Positions 41,889 to 50,117 of a DNA stretch of 64,000 nt are shown here, piece by piece. Below the pieces are notes generated by a model. The model was not told the origin of the DNA. It did not search any database and was given only the letters and a program-made list of their open reading frames with translations. This stretch comes from Micromonospora parva (GTDB taxonomy: Bacteria; Actinomycetota; Actinomycetes; Mycobacteriales; Micromonosporaceae). The stretch spans positions 379,908 through 443,907 of the forward strand of contig NZ_JNZS01000009.1 in NCBI RefSeq assembly GCF_000718515.1. Direction: 5' to 3'. Numbering within the stretch: the stretch's first letter is position 1; every line of letters begins with the position of its first letter. A program made the position numbers and the translations under genes.

Positions 41889-42934
41889 ATCAGCCCAACC
41901 CTGCCCCGGAGCAGGCCGGGTCGCCGCTGGAGTCCCGCTACCGGCGACTGCTGTGGGCCTACCCGGGTGACTACCAGGCCGAGCGGGGCGACGAGATCGT
42001 CGGGACGTACCTCGACACCGTCGAACCGGGGCGGCGCTGGCCGTCCCCACACGACGCCCTCGACCTGCTCGGCGCCGGAATTCGGGAGCGACTACGCGGG
42101 TACGGCGCACTTGGGCTGGCGGCCGCCTTCCCACTGGCCGCGACCGCCGCGCTGAGCACCCTCGTCGCGGTCGCCGCCTTCCTCCTCTTGCAGGTCGAGT
42201 TCGAAGACCCCCGCCTCGCCAGGCTGGACCCGGTCGGCCCGTTCCAGACCCTCGGCGCTGTCATCTGGCTGGGTTGGCTGCTCGTCGGCCTCACCGCCAC
42301 GGTGCTGCCCGGCTCCTGGACCCGAATCGCCGCAGCCTGTGGTCTCCTGCTGACCATCGCCGTGCCGCCCGTGGCCGCCCTCGCCGGACAACCCCGACCG
42401 CCGATGTTCGTGCTGATCCCCGCCGTCGCGCTCGGCCTGGCCACGCTCGCACTGCCCGCCCATCCCGGCTGGGCCGCGCGTAGCCTGCCGCCGCTCACGG
42501 CCGGCGCTGTGGCGGCCGCGTCCGTGGCGTTCAGCGCCGCCGAGAACGGCGGCAACATGTTCACGTCGTACGGCTCGACGCCCGAACTGTTGGCCATGGC
42601 CGGGGGGTTGATGTTCGCGCTGGTCCTGCTCGTCGGGCTCGGCCGCGCCCTGCGAGCCGACGACGCCGGCCTCTGGGCGGCCCTGCTGCTCGCCACCCCG
42701 GCTGGCCTGTTCGGCGCCGACCAGCTCAGCCAAGGGATCTGGGGCAGTCGGGGAGGCGGACCGGGCGCGGCGGCCTACGCCACCACAACCGGGACGATCC
42801 TTCTTGTCGGTGCGGCACTGCTGGCGGCGGCCATCGCCGGCCAGTCCGCACGCCACCAGAGCGTACGTCGACAGGTGCTCGACAAGGCCTGCCCGACCTG
42901 CGGCCACCGATCGACTGCAACGACAGCGACCTGA
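41885..42934 (+). CDS. PadR-coupled multi-helix membrane protein
   Basis: 349 residues. A short soluble N-terminus (YRRLLWAYPGDYQAERGDEIVGTYLDT) resembles the HAAS/DUF1700-like region seen beside PadR genes. At least seven hydrophobic helices follow. The end carries ACPTCGH, a CxxC motif that might bind metal. The function is unknown; co-translation with the PadR gene suggests the regulator controls it. Confidence 0.78.
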   Translation: MNQPNPAPEQAGSPLESRYRRLLWAYPGDYQAERGDEIVGTYLDTVEPGRRWPSPHDALDLLGAGIRERLRGYGALGLAAAFPLAATAALSTLVAVAAFLLLQVEFEDPRLARLDPVGPFQTLGAVIWLGWLLVGLTATVLPGSWTRIAAACGLLLTIAVPPVAALAGQPRPPMFVLIPAVALGLATLALPAHPGWAARSLPPLTAGAVAAASVAFSAAENGGNMFTSYGSTPELLAMAGGLMFALVLLVGLGRALRADDAGLWAALLLATPAGLFGADQLSQGIWGSRGGGPGAAAYATTTGTILLVGAALLAAAIAGQSARHQSVRRQVLDKACPTCGHRSTATTAT

Positions 42935-43007
42935 ATTCGCACGGTCGGCGATGAGGCGGTGTTCGAGGCCTCGCATGAGTGTGGGCCGGCGGGGAACCAG
43001 GACCGGC

Positions 43008-43310
43008 ATGGGATCGAGCAGCGTGCCGGCCGTGGCGGCCTCCGGGGAGGAGGTCGGGCCCGATGGCGTACGCCAGCCGGGTGGGGAGGTGCACGCCTGG
43101 CTGCCCGGCCAGAACCAGACGGTCTGTGGCCTGGCGCTGAGCCGGACCCGGCTGCGGCGCTTCCCGCATGTGCGCTTCGACTACTCCGGCACTGACGTGC
43201 TGACCGAGGCGGACGCGGTGGGCTGGATCTGCCCACGCTGCCTGGCCGCCACCGCTGGCCGGCGGGGGAAGGAGAAGCACGGCTGGGTACGGCATTCCCC
43301 GCGGCCTTGA
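43008..43310 (+). CDS. Small conserved-looking hypothetical protein
   Basis: 100 residues. The recognisable core is VHAWLPGQNQTVCGLALSRTRL and GWICPRCLAAT, with a CxxC pair. I do not recognise the family, though the coding-strand codon bias and the coherent core argue for a real gene. ATG 43008 has AGGA 5 nt upstream; ATG 42975 is an alternative. Its stop codon lies within the left arm of the palindrome at 43306-43386. Confidence 0.55.
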   Translation: MGSSSVPAVAASGEEVGPDGVRQPGGEVHAWLPGQNQTVCGLALSRTRLRRFPHVRFDYSGTDVLTEADAVGWICPRCLAATAGRRGKEKHGWVRHSPRP

Positions 43311-43386
43311 TCGACTCGGGTTTCAGGAAATCGGGGTGTTCTGCGCGCGGTGATGCCCCGACTTTCAGGAAGTCGAGTCGATCAAG
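43306..43386. repeat. 81-bp interrupted palindrome
   Basis: Outer arms CTTGATCGACTCG (43306-43318) and CGAGTCGATCAAG (43374-43386) match perfectly over 13 bp. Inner arms TCGGGG (43331-43336) and CCCCGA (43356-43361) also match. Two direct copies of TTTCAGGAA (43321-43329, 43363-43371) lie inside. It is placed at the 3' end of the small gene, whose TGA stop is in the left arm. Confidence 0.65.
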
Positions 43387-43467
43387 AGCGCGGGGCGAGG
43401 GCCGTGCGCTGCGCGGGGCGCTGCAGGTGGGTGGTTGAGCTGCGGCTGGGCGGGTACGGGGTCGGGC

Positions 43468-44550
43468 ATGCGGATCGTGGTGGTGGGGGCCAGCGGCAAC
43501 GTCGGGACGGCGCTGCTGCGGCGGCTGCGCCGGGAGCGGGGCGTGGAGCTGGCCGGGGTCGTACGACGGTTGCCCGGCCCGGACGCCGGTGAGCCGTACG
43601 ACCAGGTGGAGTGGCACTCCTGCGACATCGGCGCGCCGGGCGCGACCGGTCAGCTCGCCGAGGTGTTCGCGGGTGCGGACGCGGTGGTGCACCTGGCCTG
43701 GCAGATCCAGCCCAGCCACGACCAGCGGGTGCTGCGCCGGACCAACGTCGAGGGCAGCCGGGCGGTGATCGACGCGGTGGTCGGGGCGCGCGTGCCGGCC
43801 CTGGTGTACGCCTCGTCGGTCGGCACCTACGCGCCCGGCCCGAAGGACCACCCGATCAGTGAGCGGTGGCCGGCGACCGGTGTGCCCGGCTCGTCGTACA
43901 GCGAGCACAAGGCCGAGGTGGAGGCGTTGCTGGACCAGGTCGAGCGCGATCACCCGACGCTGCGGGTGGTGCGCATGCGACCTGGGTTGATTTTCCAGCG
44001 GGCGGCCGGTGCGGAGATCACGCGGTACTTCCTCGGCCCGCTGGCGCCGGTGCGGTTGTTGCGCTTCGGCCGGATTCCGCTGGTGCCGACGAACCGTCGG
44101 TTGCGGATGCAGGCGGTGCACGCCGACGACGTGGCCGATGCGTACGCCCGGGCGGTGTTGGGTGATGCGCGCGGCGCCTTCAACGTCGCCGCGGACCCGG
44201 TGCTCACTCCGGAGCTGGTGGCCCGGCACTTCCACGGTTGGACGGTGCCGGTCGCCGCGCCGGTGCTGCGGGCGGCGGCCGCGCTGACCTGGCGGGCGCG
44301 GCTGCAACCGGTCGACGCGGGCTGGGTGGAGCTGGGTCTGAACGCCCCGCTGATGTCCAGCGAGCGCGCGGAGACCGAGCTGGGCTGGCAGCCCAAGATC
44401 AGTGCGCTGACGGCGCTCAGGGAACTCTTCGCCGGCATGGCCGACGGCGACCACACGGCGAGCCCACCGATGTCCGGCGCCCGGGACCTGCCCGGCCGCC
44501 CCGCTGCCCTCCTGCACGCCCGCCCCCCAGGCCAGGGAAACCCCTACTAA
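43468..44550 (+). CDS. NAD-dependent epimerase/dehydratase family protein
   Basis: 360 residues of the extended SDR family. It starts with the cofactor motif RIVVVGASGNVGTALLRRL; the active Ser (VYASSVGTY) and YSEHK (Tyr/Lys) follow. Members change sugar nucleotides or similar; the substrate is not evident. ATG 43468 is chosen because the Rossmann strand begins at residue 2. The gene converges with the beta-helix lipoprotein gene, separated by a perfect palindrome. Confidence 0.85.
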   Translation: MRIVVVGASGNVGTALLRRLRRERGVELAGVVRRLPGPDAGEPYDQVEWHSCDIGAPGATGQLAEVFAGADAVVHLAWQIQPSHDQRVLRRTNVEGSRAVIDAVVGARVPALVYASSVGTYAPGPKDHPISERWPATGVPGSSYSEHKAEVEALLDQVERDHPTLRVVRMRPGLIFQRAAGAEITRYFLGPLAPVRLLRFGRIPLVPTNRRLRMQAVHADDVADAYARAVLGDARGAFNVAADPVLTPELVARHFHGWTVPVAAPVLRAAAALTWRARLQPVDAGWVELGLNAPLMSSERAETELGWQPKISALTALRELFAGMADGDHTASPPMSGARDLPGRPAALLHARPPGQGNPY

Positions 44551-44567
44551 CCCCCACCCCACTGTGT

Positions 44568-44623
44568 TGATCAAGAGGTTTCGGTCAAAAAACGCCGCCC
44601 AGTTGACCGAAACCTCTTGATCA
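44568..44623. repeat. Perfect 21-bp palindrome, family TTGATCAAGARGTTT
   Basis: Arms 44568-44588 and 44603-44623 are perfect 21-nt inverted copies beginning TGATCAAGAGGTTT, with a 14-nt spacer. It lies between convergent genes. The same core is found at 63845-63904. It probably folds as a terminator or is a REP-like dispersed element. Confidence 0.75.
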
Positions 44624-44703
44624 CCGGCGCAGGGCGGGGCGCGGGCGCAGGGCAGTGCGCGGGCGGGCGCGGGGCGCGGGCGCGCTGGCAGGGGTGGGTG
44701 GGG

Positions 44704-45894
44704 TTAGGAGAGGGTGGAGGCTGTCACTGTGGGGTTGCGGGCGCCCAGGAAGAAGATTCCGGGGAAGCCGCGGGTCTCGAACTTGGCGCTGGGGTTGCGG
44801 CGCAGCGTCGAGTTTTCGATCCTCATCGTGCCGGTGCGGTTGTTGCTCACGAAGAAGACCGCGCCGCCGCCCTCGTTGGCCTTGTTGTTCTCGATGATGG
44901 TGCCGGCGATCCGTACGGTGAACTCGTTGCCGTCGCAGTAGATCGCGCCGCCGCTGCCGCCGCCGGGCGTGCCGGACTTCGCCGGGTTGGCGCCGTTGCC
45001 GATCGCCTCGTTGTTCCTCAGCAGACTGTTCAGCACCACCCACGACACGCCGATGCTGCTCAGCGCCCCTCCGTTGGAGCAGGAACCGCCGTCGAAGGTG
45101 CTGCCCACCACGTACACCGGCTTGTTCTCGTACTGGCTCAGCACCCGCACGGCCGCGCCACCCAGGTCGGGGCCGGTACGGTCGCAGCGGTTGCGGACGA
45201 AGCGCGAGTTGACCACCTTCAGCCGCCCGCCGCGTACGAAGATCGCCCCACCGCCGCCGCCCTCGGCCTTCTCGCCCGTGGAGTTGCCGTCGGCGAAGGT
45301 CAGGTTCTGCACGGTGAGCTGCGGGTGATCCTGGTTCTGGCAGTGCGAGGTGGTGAAGCCCTGGGCCTGGTCGCAGGTGTTCATGTAGAGGATCCGGCGC
45401 TGCCCCTGGCCGCTCAACGTGACAGTGCCGCCGCCGTCCAGCACGACCTTCGGCCCGTTGGCGTTGCGGACCTTCGCGGTGGCGGTCATCTTGATGGTCA
45501 CCGGGGCGGGTCCACAGTTGAACGTGATGACACCGCCGGCCGCCACCGCCTTCACCACCGCCGCCGAGGTGCAGCTCGCCGCGGTGCCGGTGCCGATGGT
45601 CCGGGTCGGCTTCAAGGTGTCCACCGCCCGGGCCTCGGCCGGCACGGTCGCCTTGCCGTTCGGGTTGCCGGCAGTGAGCACCTTGTTGGCGGGCTTCGGG
45701 CTCGCGCTGGCCCCGGGGCCTCCGAGGCCGTCCCGGGCCTGTGGCGCTGCGCTCTGACCCCCGGTCGGAGAAGCGGTCGGCGAAGCGGTCGAGCCGGCCT
45801 CGAAGGCGGGGGCCGGGTCGTCGGACGCGCAGCCGGGCAGGGTCGCGGTGGCGACACCGAGGACGAGGAGAGCGGCAAGCGACGTCATGCGCAC
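44704..45894 (-). CDS. Beta-helix lipoprotein of unknown function
   Basis: 396 residues. A signal peptide ends in a lipobox LPGC, followed by an Ser/Thr/Pro/Ala-rich linker (about 25-75). The rest is rich in short Asn/Gly turns (FADGNSTGEKAEGGGGGAIF, NNEAIGNGANP, IENNKANEGGGAVFF), the pattern of right-handed parallel beta-helix proteins such as polysaccharide lyases and adhesins. No catalytic residues are recognisable. The start is probably GTG 45894, 6 nt after a -10-like TAGCAT, or ATG 45888. Confidence 0.75.
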   Translation of the reverse strand: MRMTSLAALLVLGVATATLPGCASDDPAPAFEAGSTASPTASPTGGQSAAPQARDGLGGPGASASPKPANKVLTAGNPNGKATVPAEARAVDTLKPTRTIGTGTAASCTSAAVVKAVAAGGVITFNCGPAPVTIKMTATAKVRNANGPKVVLDGGGTVTLSGQGQRRILYMNTCDQAQGFTTSHCQNQDHPQLTVQNLTFADGNSTGEKAEGGGGGAIFVRGGRLKVVNSRFVRNRCDRTGPDLGGAAVRVLSQYENKPVYVVGSTFDGGSCSNGGALSSIGVSWVVLNSLLRNNEAIGNGANPAKSGTPGGGSGGAIYCDGNEFTVRIAGTIIENNKANEGGGAVFFVSNNRTGTMRIENSTLRRNPSAKFETRGFPGIFFLGARNPTVTASTLS

Positions 45895-45970
45895 CAGGTG
45901 ATGCTAGGAGCCGCGACCGCGCCGTGACGAATCCGCCGAGCCGGCTTAATGCACTGCTAAACCGCCGCCC

Positions 45971-46066
45971 GCCGCCAAGCCACGCCCGCCGCTCGCCGCC
46001 AAGCCACGCCCGCCGCTCGCTGCCAAGCCGCGCCCGCCGCCCGCCGCCAAGCCGCGCCCGCCGCCG
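45971..46066. repeat. Four tandem copies of a 24-bp unit
   Basis: Copies at 45971-45994, 45995-46018, 46019-46042 and 46043-46066 share the core GCCAAGCC(A/G)CGCCCGCCG. They lie between the beta-helix gene and the ZIP gene in non-coding sequence. The unit length is a multiple of three, but neither strand looks protein-coding there. Copies 1-2 and 3-4 form two subfamilies. Confidence 0.75.
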
Positions 46067-46093
46067 CGCCGGATGTGGCGCGGTGACCGGTGA

Positions 46094-46843
46094 TCAGGTG
46101 TGGGAGAGGGCGAAGGCGGTCAGGAAGCCGGCGACCGTGATCAGACCGACCAGCAGGTGCGCGTTCTCGAACGCCTCGGGGACCATGGTGTCGGTGATCA
46201 TGGCGAGGATCGCCCCGGCGGCCAACGCCGTGATGGCGGCCAGCACCTCCGGCGGCGCGCCGCCCAGCAAAGTGTTGCCGACCAGCGCGGCGACGCCACT
46301 GACCAGCGCGATCCCGGTCCAGAGCAGGAACACGTACCGTCGGGTGCGGCCGGCCTGCCGCATGCCGGCCGCGCTGGACAACCCCTCCGGAACGTTGCTG
46401 AGGAACACCGCCGCCACCGTGACCAGGCTGACCGCACCACCGCTGAGCAGACTGGCGCCGATCACCACCGATTCCGGTACGCCGTCGAGGAGCGCGCCGA
46501 CCGCGATCGCCGACCCGGAGCCGGGCTGCTCACCCTCGGAGGGCTGTTGGTCGCCGGACCGCTTGCGGTGCCGCGCGCCGCGCCGGGCCAGCGCCACGTT
46601 GGCGAGGGTGTAGGCAGCCGCGCCACCGGCCGCGCCGATCACCGTGGGCAGCAGTCCGCCCTGGTCGTGGGCGACCTCGATCAGCTCGTAGGAGACCGCG
46701 GAGAGCAGCACCCCCGCACCGAATGCCATCACGGACGCGGTGAGCCGCTGTGGGACGCGGACGAACCAGCCGACCGCCGCCCCGATCAGCAGCGCCGACC
46801 CGGCCAGCAGTCCCCATCCGCCCGCCTGTAACCACTCTGGCAT
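46094..46843 (-). CDS. ZIP-family metal ion transporter
   Basis: 249 residues with eight hydrophobic helices. Helix 4 and 5 metal sites are visible as AVGALLDGVPESVVIG and FLSNVPEGLSSAAGM. ZIP proteins move zinc or related divalent ions into the cytoplasm; the exact metal is unknown. A charged loop with KRSGDQQPSEGEQPGSG lies between helices 3 and 4. The gene is transcribed toward the beta-helix gene. Confidence 0.88.
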   Translation of the reverse strand: MPEWLQAGGWGLLAGSALLIGAAVGWFVRVPQRLTASVMAFGAGVLLSAVSYELIEVAHDQGGLLPTVIGAAGGAAAYTLANVALARRGARHRKRSGDQQPSEGEQPGSGSAIAVGALLDGVPESVVIGASLLSGGAVSLVTVAAVFLSNVPEGLSSAAGMRQAGRTRRYVFLLWTGIALVSGVAALVGNTLLGGAPPEVLAAITALAAGAILAMITDTMVPEAFENAHLLVGLITVAGFLTAFALSHT

Positions 46844-46885
46844 TCCGGGGACCGTACCCGGTGGGGTGCGGGCGGCAAACCGTGC

Positions 46886-48076
46886 TCAGAAGTCGGCGAA
46901 GAGGTACGGCACCCGGCGGGGGAACAGGCCGCGCAGCTCCACTGCGGCGTCCCCCGGCACCTCACCCAGACCGCGCAGCGGCAGCTCGGCCGGGTCCAGC
47001 ACCCCGTACGCGAGGGCGGAGAGCCCGGCGGCGGTGAGCGTGGCGGTCGGCGCGCGGCCGGTGGTGTCGTCGACCAGCTCCAGCGCGCCGGTCGTGCCGT
47101 CGAGCAGGTGGGTGCCGGCCAGCCAGCGGTCCCCGGTCAGCTCGACCCGGACCCGGCCCGGGCCGGCGGGCAGCCCGCGCAACGCGTCAAGCGACAGCAG
47201 CCGGGCCATCGGCGCGGACGCGCCCGGCACGGCGGTGCGGGCCTCGACGTGCACGTCCAGGTCGGTCAGCCACAGCTCGGGCAGCTCGTCGGGCGGAACC
47301 TGAACGGTGACCCGTTCGATCTGGTCCACGTGCCGGGCGAAGAACTGCAGCAGCAGCGCCCGCGCGAGCGGATCGGAGACCAGCAGCTCGTTGCCGTGCA
47401 GCGTGCCGCCGTGTTCGTCGATCCGGTACGTCACCGCGCCGGTGACCTCCCCGGCCACCCGGGCGGTGAGCAGCCAGTACTCGTCACGGTCGCGCATCCC
47501 GACCGCCCGGTAGTCCGGGAAGATCGCGAAGCCGTGCCGTTCCCGGAGGTTGCGTTCGGTGAACGCCCGCCACGCCGGATAGCCGGCGGCGATGCGTTCC
47601 CAGCTCACCTCGCCGGGCAGGTCCACCCGGAGCAGCGAGCCCAGGTTGGCCGGGGCGAAGGTGACCCGGCGTGGCTTGGGTAACCCGACGTAGCCGAACC
47701 GGGCGTAGAAGCTGGGCCGGAACGGATAGAGCGCGCTGAGCGGATGACCCTCGTCGCGCATCTCGTCGAGGAGTTGGTGCAGCAACGTCCGGACGTGTCC
47801 CTGCCGGCGGGCCAACGGATGGGTCGCCACCCCGGCGACCCCGGCCATCGGCAGCACCACCCCGCGCAGGTTCTGCCGCATCGGAATGGCCGAGACGGCG
47901 GCCAACGTGGTGCCGTCCTCCTCGGCGATGAGCGTCCGGTTGCCCTGGTTGTAGGGCAGGTAGTCGCGGAACTCGGCCGTCCGGGCGGCACTCAGTGGCG
48001 AGGATTCGAAGGCGTACGCGGCCAGCGGGAAGCTGGTGGTGAGACGGTCGTCGTCGGTCACCCGGCGGATGGTCAT
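46886..48076 (-). CDS. Eis-like GNAT acetyltransferase
   Basis: 396 residues, the length of Eis (enhanced intracellular survival) proteins. The N-terminal GNAT domain has VAGVATHPLARRQGHVRTLLHQLLDEM as acetyl-CoA binding site, FYARFGYVGLPKPRRVTF at the domain border, and a second GNAT plus SCP2-like C-terminal domain, ending RRVPYLFADF with a free carboxylate typical of Eis. Eis proteins acetylate aminoglycosides and other amines at multiple positions. Drug resistance is possible but not shown. Confidence 0.88.
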   Translation of the reverse strand: MTIRRVTDDDRLTTSFPLAAYAFESSPLSAARTAEFRDYLPYNQGNRTLIAEEDGTTLAAVSAIPMRQNLRGVVLPMAGVAGVATHPLARRQGHVRTLLHQLLDEMRDEGHPLSALYPFRPSFYARFGYVGLPKPRRVTFAPANLGSLLRVDLPGEVSWERIAAGYPAWRAFTERNLRERHGFAIFPDYRAVGMRDRDEYWLLTARVAGEVTGAVTYRIDEHGGTLHGNELLVSDPLARALLLQFFARHVDQIERVTVQVPPDELPELWLTDLDVHVEARTAVPGASAPMARLLSLDALRGLPAGPGRVRVELTGDRWLAGTHLLDGTTGALELVDDTTGRAPTATLTAAGLSALAYGVLDPAELPLRGLGEVPGDAAVELRGLFPRRVPYLFADF

Positions 48077-48144
48077 TCGCCCATCTCAACCTGCCGCGCG
48101 GGTCGCAGCAACCGGATTGGCCCGATCCGCGCGACGTGCGGCGG

Positions 48145-48837
48145 TCACCCGACCGGCAGGTGCCGCAGGTGCCGGCGGCGGCGCAGGCGGACGCTGGCCA
48201 CCGCGGCCACGCCAACCGCCAGCAGGGCGGTGACGACGAGCCCGTGCAGCAACCCCCGGGAGAGGTAGCCGTGGTCGGTGTTGTCGACGGTCCAGGTGGC
48301 GATCTCCCGGCTCGACCAGAACGGCGTCAACCTGGCCCCCGACCCGGCCGGGTCGATCAGCATCTGCACCGTCACCACGGTGAGCAGCAGCAGCGTGCCC
48401 TCCAACTCGCGGGGCAGCAGCGCACCGATCAACATCCCGAACGGCGCGGCCACCGCGACGGAACAGAGCATCGCGGCCGCCAGGCCGCCGTACCGCAGGT
48501 CCGCGCCGTCGATCATCGGCAGCAGGAAGAACGGTACGGAGATGACCAGCCCCACCGTCCACAGGCCGAGCATCCGTCCGAGGTAGAGGTGGTGTGGACG
48601 GTAGCCGGCCAGCCGCAGCCTCGGCTCCAGCTCGCGGGCCGCGGTGGTGGCGAACAGCGCGGCGGTGCTCACCGCCCAGCCCACGCCGAGCAGCAGCGAG
48701 CGAACCGACTGCCCGAGGTAGGCGTCCCGCCGGATCAGGTAGAAGGTCAACGGCATCAACAACAACAGCAGGAGTACGCCCCGACGCCGCAGCAGCTCCC
48801 GCAGTGTCATCTCGGCGACGGTGACGAGCCGGTTCAC
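48145..48837 (-). CDS. ABC transporter permease
   Basis: 230 residues with six hydrophobic helices and no conserved domain recognised beyond the ABC-2-type layout (AEMTLRELLRRRGVLLLLLLMPLTFYL). GTG 48837 overlaps the ATPase stop by 4 nt (GTGA). The permease and the ATPase form an exporter of unknown substrate. Confidence 0.82.
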   Translation of the reverse strand: MNRLVTVAEMTLRELLRRRGVLLLLLLMPLTFYLIRRDAYLGQSVRSLLLGVGWAVSTAALFATTAARELEPRLRLAGYRPHHLYLGRMLGLWTVGLVISVPFFLLPMIDGADLRYGGLAAAMLCSVAVAAPFGMLIGALLPRELEGTLLLLTVVTVQMLIDPAGSGARLTPFWSSREIATWTVDNTDHGYLSRGLLHGLVVTALLAVGVAAVASVRLRRRRHLRHLPVG

Positions 48838-49679
48838 GGGCGACCTCCCTGAATGCCGGGCGCGTGCCACCCGGTCTCCCGCGCCGGGGTCAGGTCGAGC
48901 ACGATGTCCACCCGGTCGAGTTGGTTGAGCAGGTGGGTCACCACGACGATGGCGGTGCCGGTGTCGCGCAACCTGCTGAGCTGGTCCCAGAAGTTGACGT
49001 ACGTGCCCTGGTCGAAGCCCTGGTACGGCTCGTCGAGCAGCAGCACGTCGGGCGCGCTGAGCGTGGACATGGTCAGGTTGAGTTTCTGCCGGGTGCCGCC
49101 GGACAGGTGGCGGGCCTGCACGTCCCCGCCCGCTTCCCAACCGAGTTGACGGGCAGCCGCCCGACCGGCGCGGCGGGCCGGGCCACGGGCCACGCCCTGA
49201 CCGGCGCCGATGAGCACGAAGTGTTCGTCGGCGAGCAGGAAGTCGGCGGTGCCGCCGGACTGCGGGCAGTAGCCGAGTCGCCCGGAGACTGTCACCTCAC
49301 CGGCGTCCGGGGACATCAGCCCGGCGCAGATCCGGAGGAAGGTGCTCTTGCCGCAGCCGTTCGCGCCGATGACGGCGGCGATCTGTCCGGCCCGGACGGT
49401 CAGTGTGGCGTCGCGCAGCACGCTCCGCCGTCCGTACCTCTTGGTGATGCCGGCGGCGTGCAGCCGGACCGGCCCGGGGCGCGGTCCGGGCGCGGTGCCG
49501 ATGCTCTCCACGACGGCGCCCGCGTACTGCTGGGGTGGGCCGAAGACGACCCAGGGGTCGCCGCCTCCCTCGCGCAGGTGTGTGGCGGCCTCGGCGACCA
49601 CGTGCCGCGCGGCGTCCGCCGCGACCCGCCGCTGGTGCAGCTCGGCCGTGAGCGTACGCAGCCAATCGTCGGCGTTCAC
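48834..49679 (-). CDS. ABC transporter ATP-binding protein
   Basis: 281 residues. A 60-residue N-terminal helical region (DDWLRTLTAELHQRRVAADAARHVVAEA) precedes the ATPase: Walker A is GANGCGKST, the Q-loop PQSGG, signature LSGGTRQKL, Walker B VLLLDEPYQGFD and the switch His in VVTHL. It powers the permease encoded next. GTG 49679 overlaps the PadR stop by 4 nt. The N-terminal part resembles regions seen in PadR-associated proteins, which is unusual for an ATPase. Confidence 0.88.
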   Translation of the reverse strand: MNADDWLRTLTAELHQRRVAADAARHVVAEAATHLREGGGDPWVVFGPPQQYAGAVVESIGTAPGPRPGPVRLHAAGITKRYGRRSVLRDATLTVRAGQIAAVIGANGCGKSTFLRICAGLMSPDAGEVTVSGRLGYCPQSGGTADFLLADEHFVLIGAGQGVARGPARRAGRAAARQLGWEAGGDVQARHLSGGTRQKLNLTMSTLSAPDVLLLDEPYQGFDQGTYVNFWDQLSRLRDTGTAIVVVTHLLNQLDRVDIVLDLTPARETGWHAPGIQGGRP

Positions 49680-50014
49680 CGGCTGACCCCCTTCGTGACG
49701 ATGTCGTTCACCGGCCGGACGAAGGTGAGCCAGGCGCTGCCGCCGGCGCGGAGCGCCGCGTACCCGTCGTCGGTGAGCCGGTAGTACTTGCGGGCCGGCC
49801 CGGCGTTGCCCTCCCGCCACTGCGCGGTCACCAGGCCGGTCTTCTGCAGGCGCAGCAGCACGGGATAGAGCGTGCCGCCCTGGATCGGCCCGACGCCCGC
49901 CGTGTCGAGCGCCTGGGCGAGCTGGTAGCCGTAGGACTCGCCTTCGGACAGCAGGGCCAGGACGCAGATGTCGAGCACCCCCCGCAACCACTGCCCGCGC
50001 CGGTCGGAATCCAC
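49676..50014 (-). CDS. PadR-family regulator of the ABC operon
   Basis: 112 residues with the short PadR winged helix (GVLDICVLALLSEGESYGYQLAQALD, then GGTLYPVLLRLQKTGLV and RKYYRLTDDG). It is the first gene of a three-gene operon with overlapping GTGA junctions. GTG 50014 lies 7 nt after TACTGT, so it is leaderless. Confidence 0.9.
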   Translation of the reverse strand: MDSDRRGQWLRGVLDICVLALLSEGESYGYQLAQALDTAGVGPIQGGTLYPVLLRLQKTGLVTAQWREGNAGPARKYYRLTDDGYAALRAGGSAWLTFVRPVNDIVTKGVSR

Positions 50015-50021
50015 TCGATGG

Positions 50022-50060
50022 ACAGTAGCGACGCAAGCTAGATGGCACAACCATCTACTG
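50022..50060 (-). promoter_or_regulatory. PadR promoter with nested palindromes
   Basis: On the minus strand TTGTGC (50050-50045), 17-nt spacer, TACTGT (50027-50022). The perfect dyad TAGATGG (50039-50045) / CCATCTA (50051-50057) surrounds the -35. ACAGTAG (50022-50028) / CTACTGT (50054-50060) forms a wider dyad. These are good candidates for PadR autorepression. Confidence 0.55.
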
Positions 50061-50117
50061 TCGGCGACGGCACCCGGACGGCCGGCCCGGAGCCGGCCGC
50101 CGAGTGAGTCGTACGGG

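Noticed and set aside
44636..44703. G-rich stretch beside the palindrome as a promoter or coding sequence
   Set aside because: Simple GC-biased sequence with no hexamers or ORF.
45971..46066. Possible CRISPR array
   Set aside because: The 24-bp units are contiguous with no spacers, and no cas gene is present.
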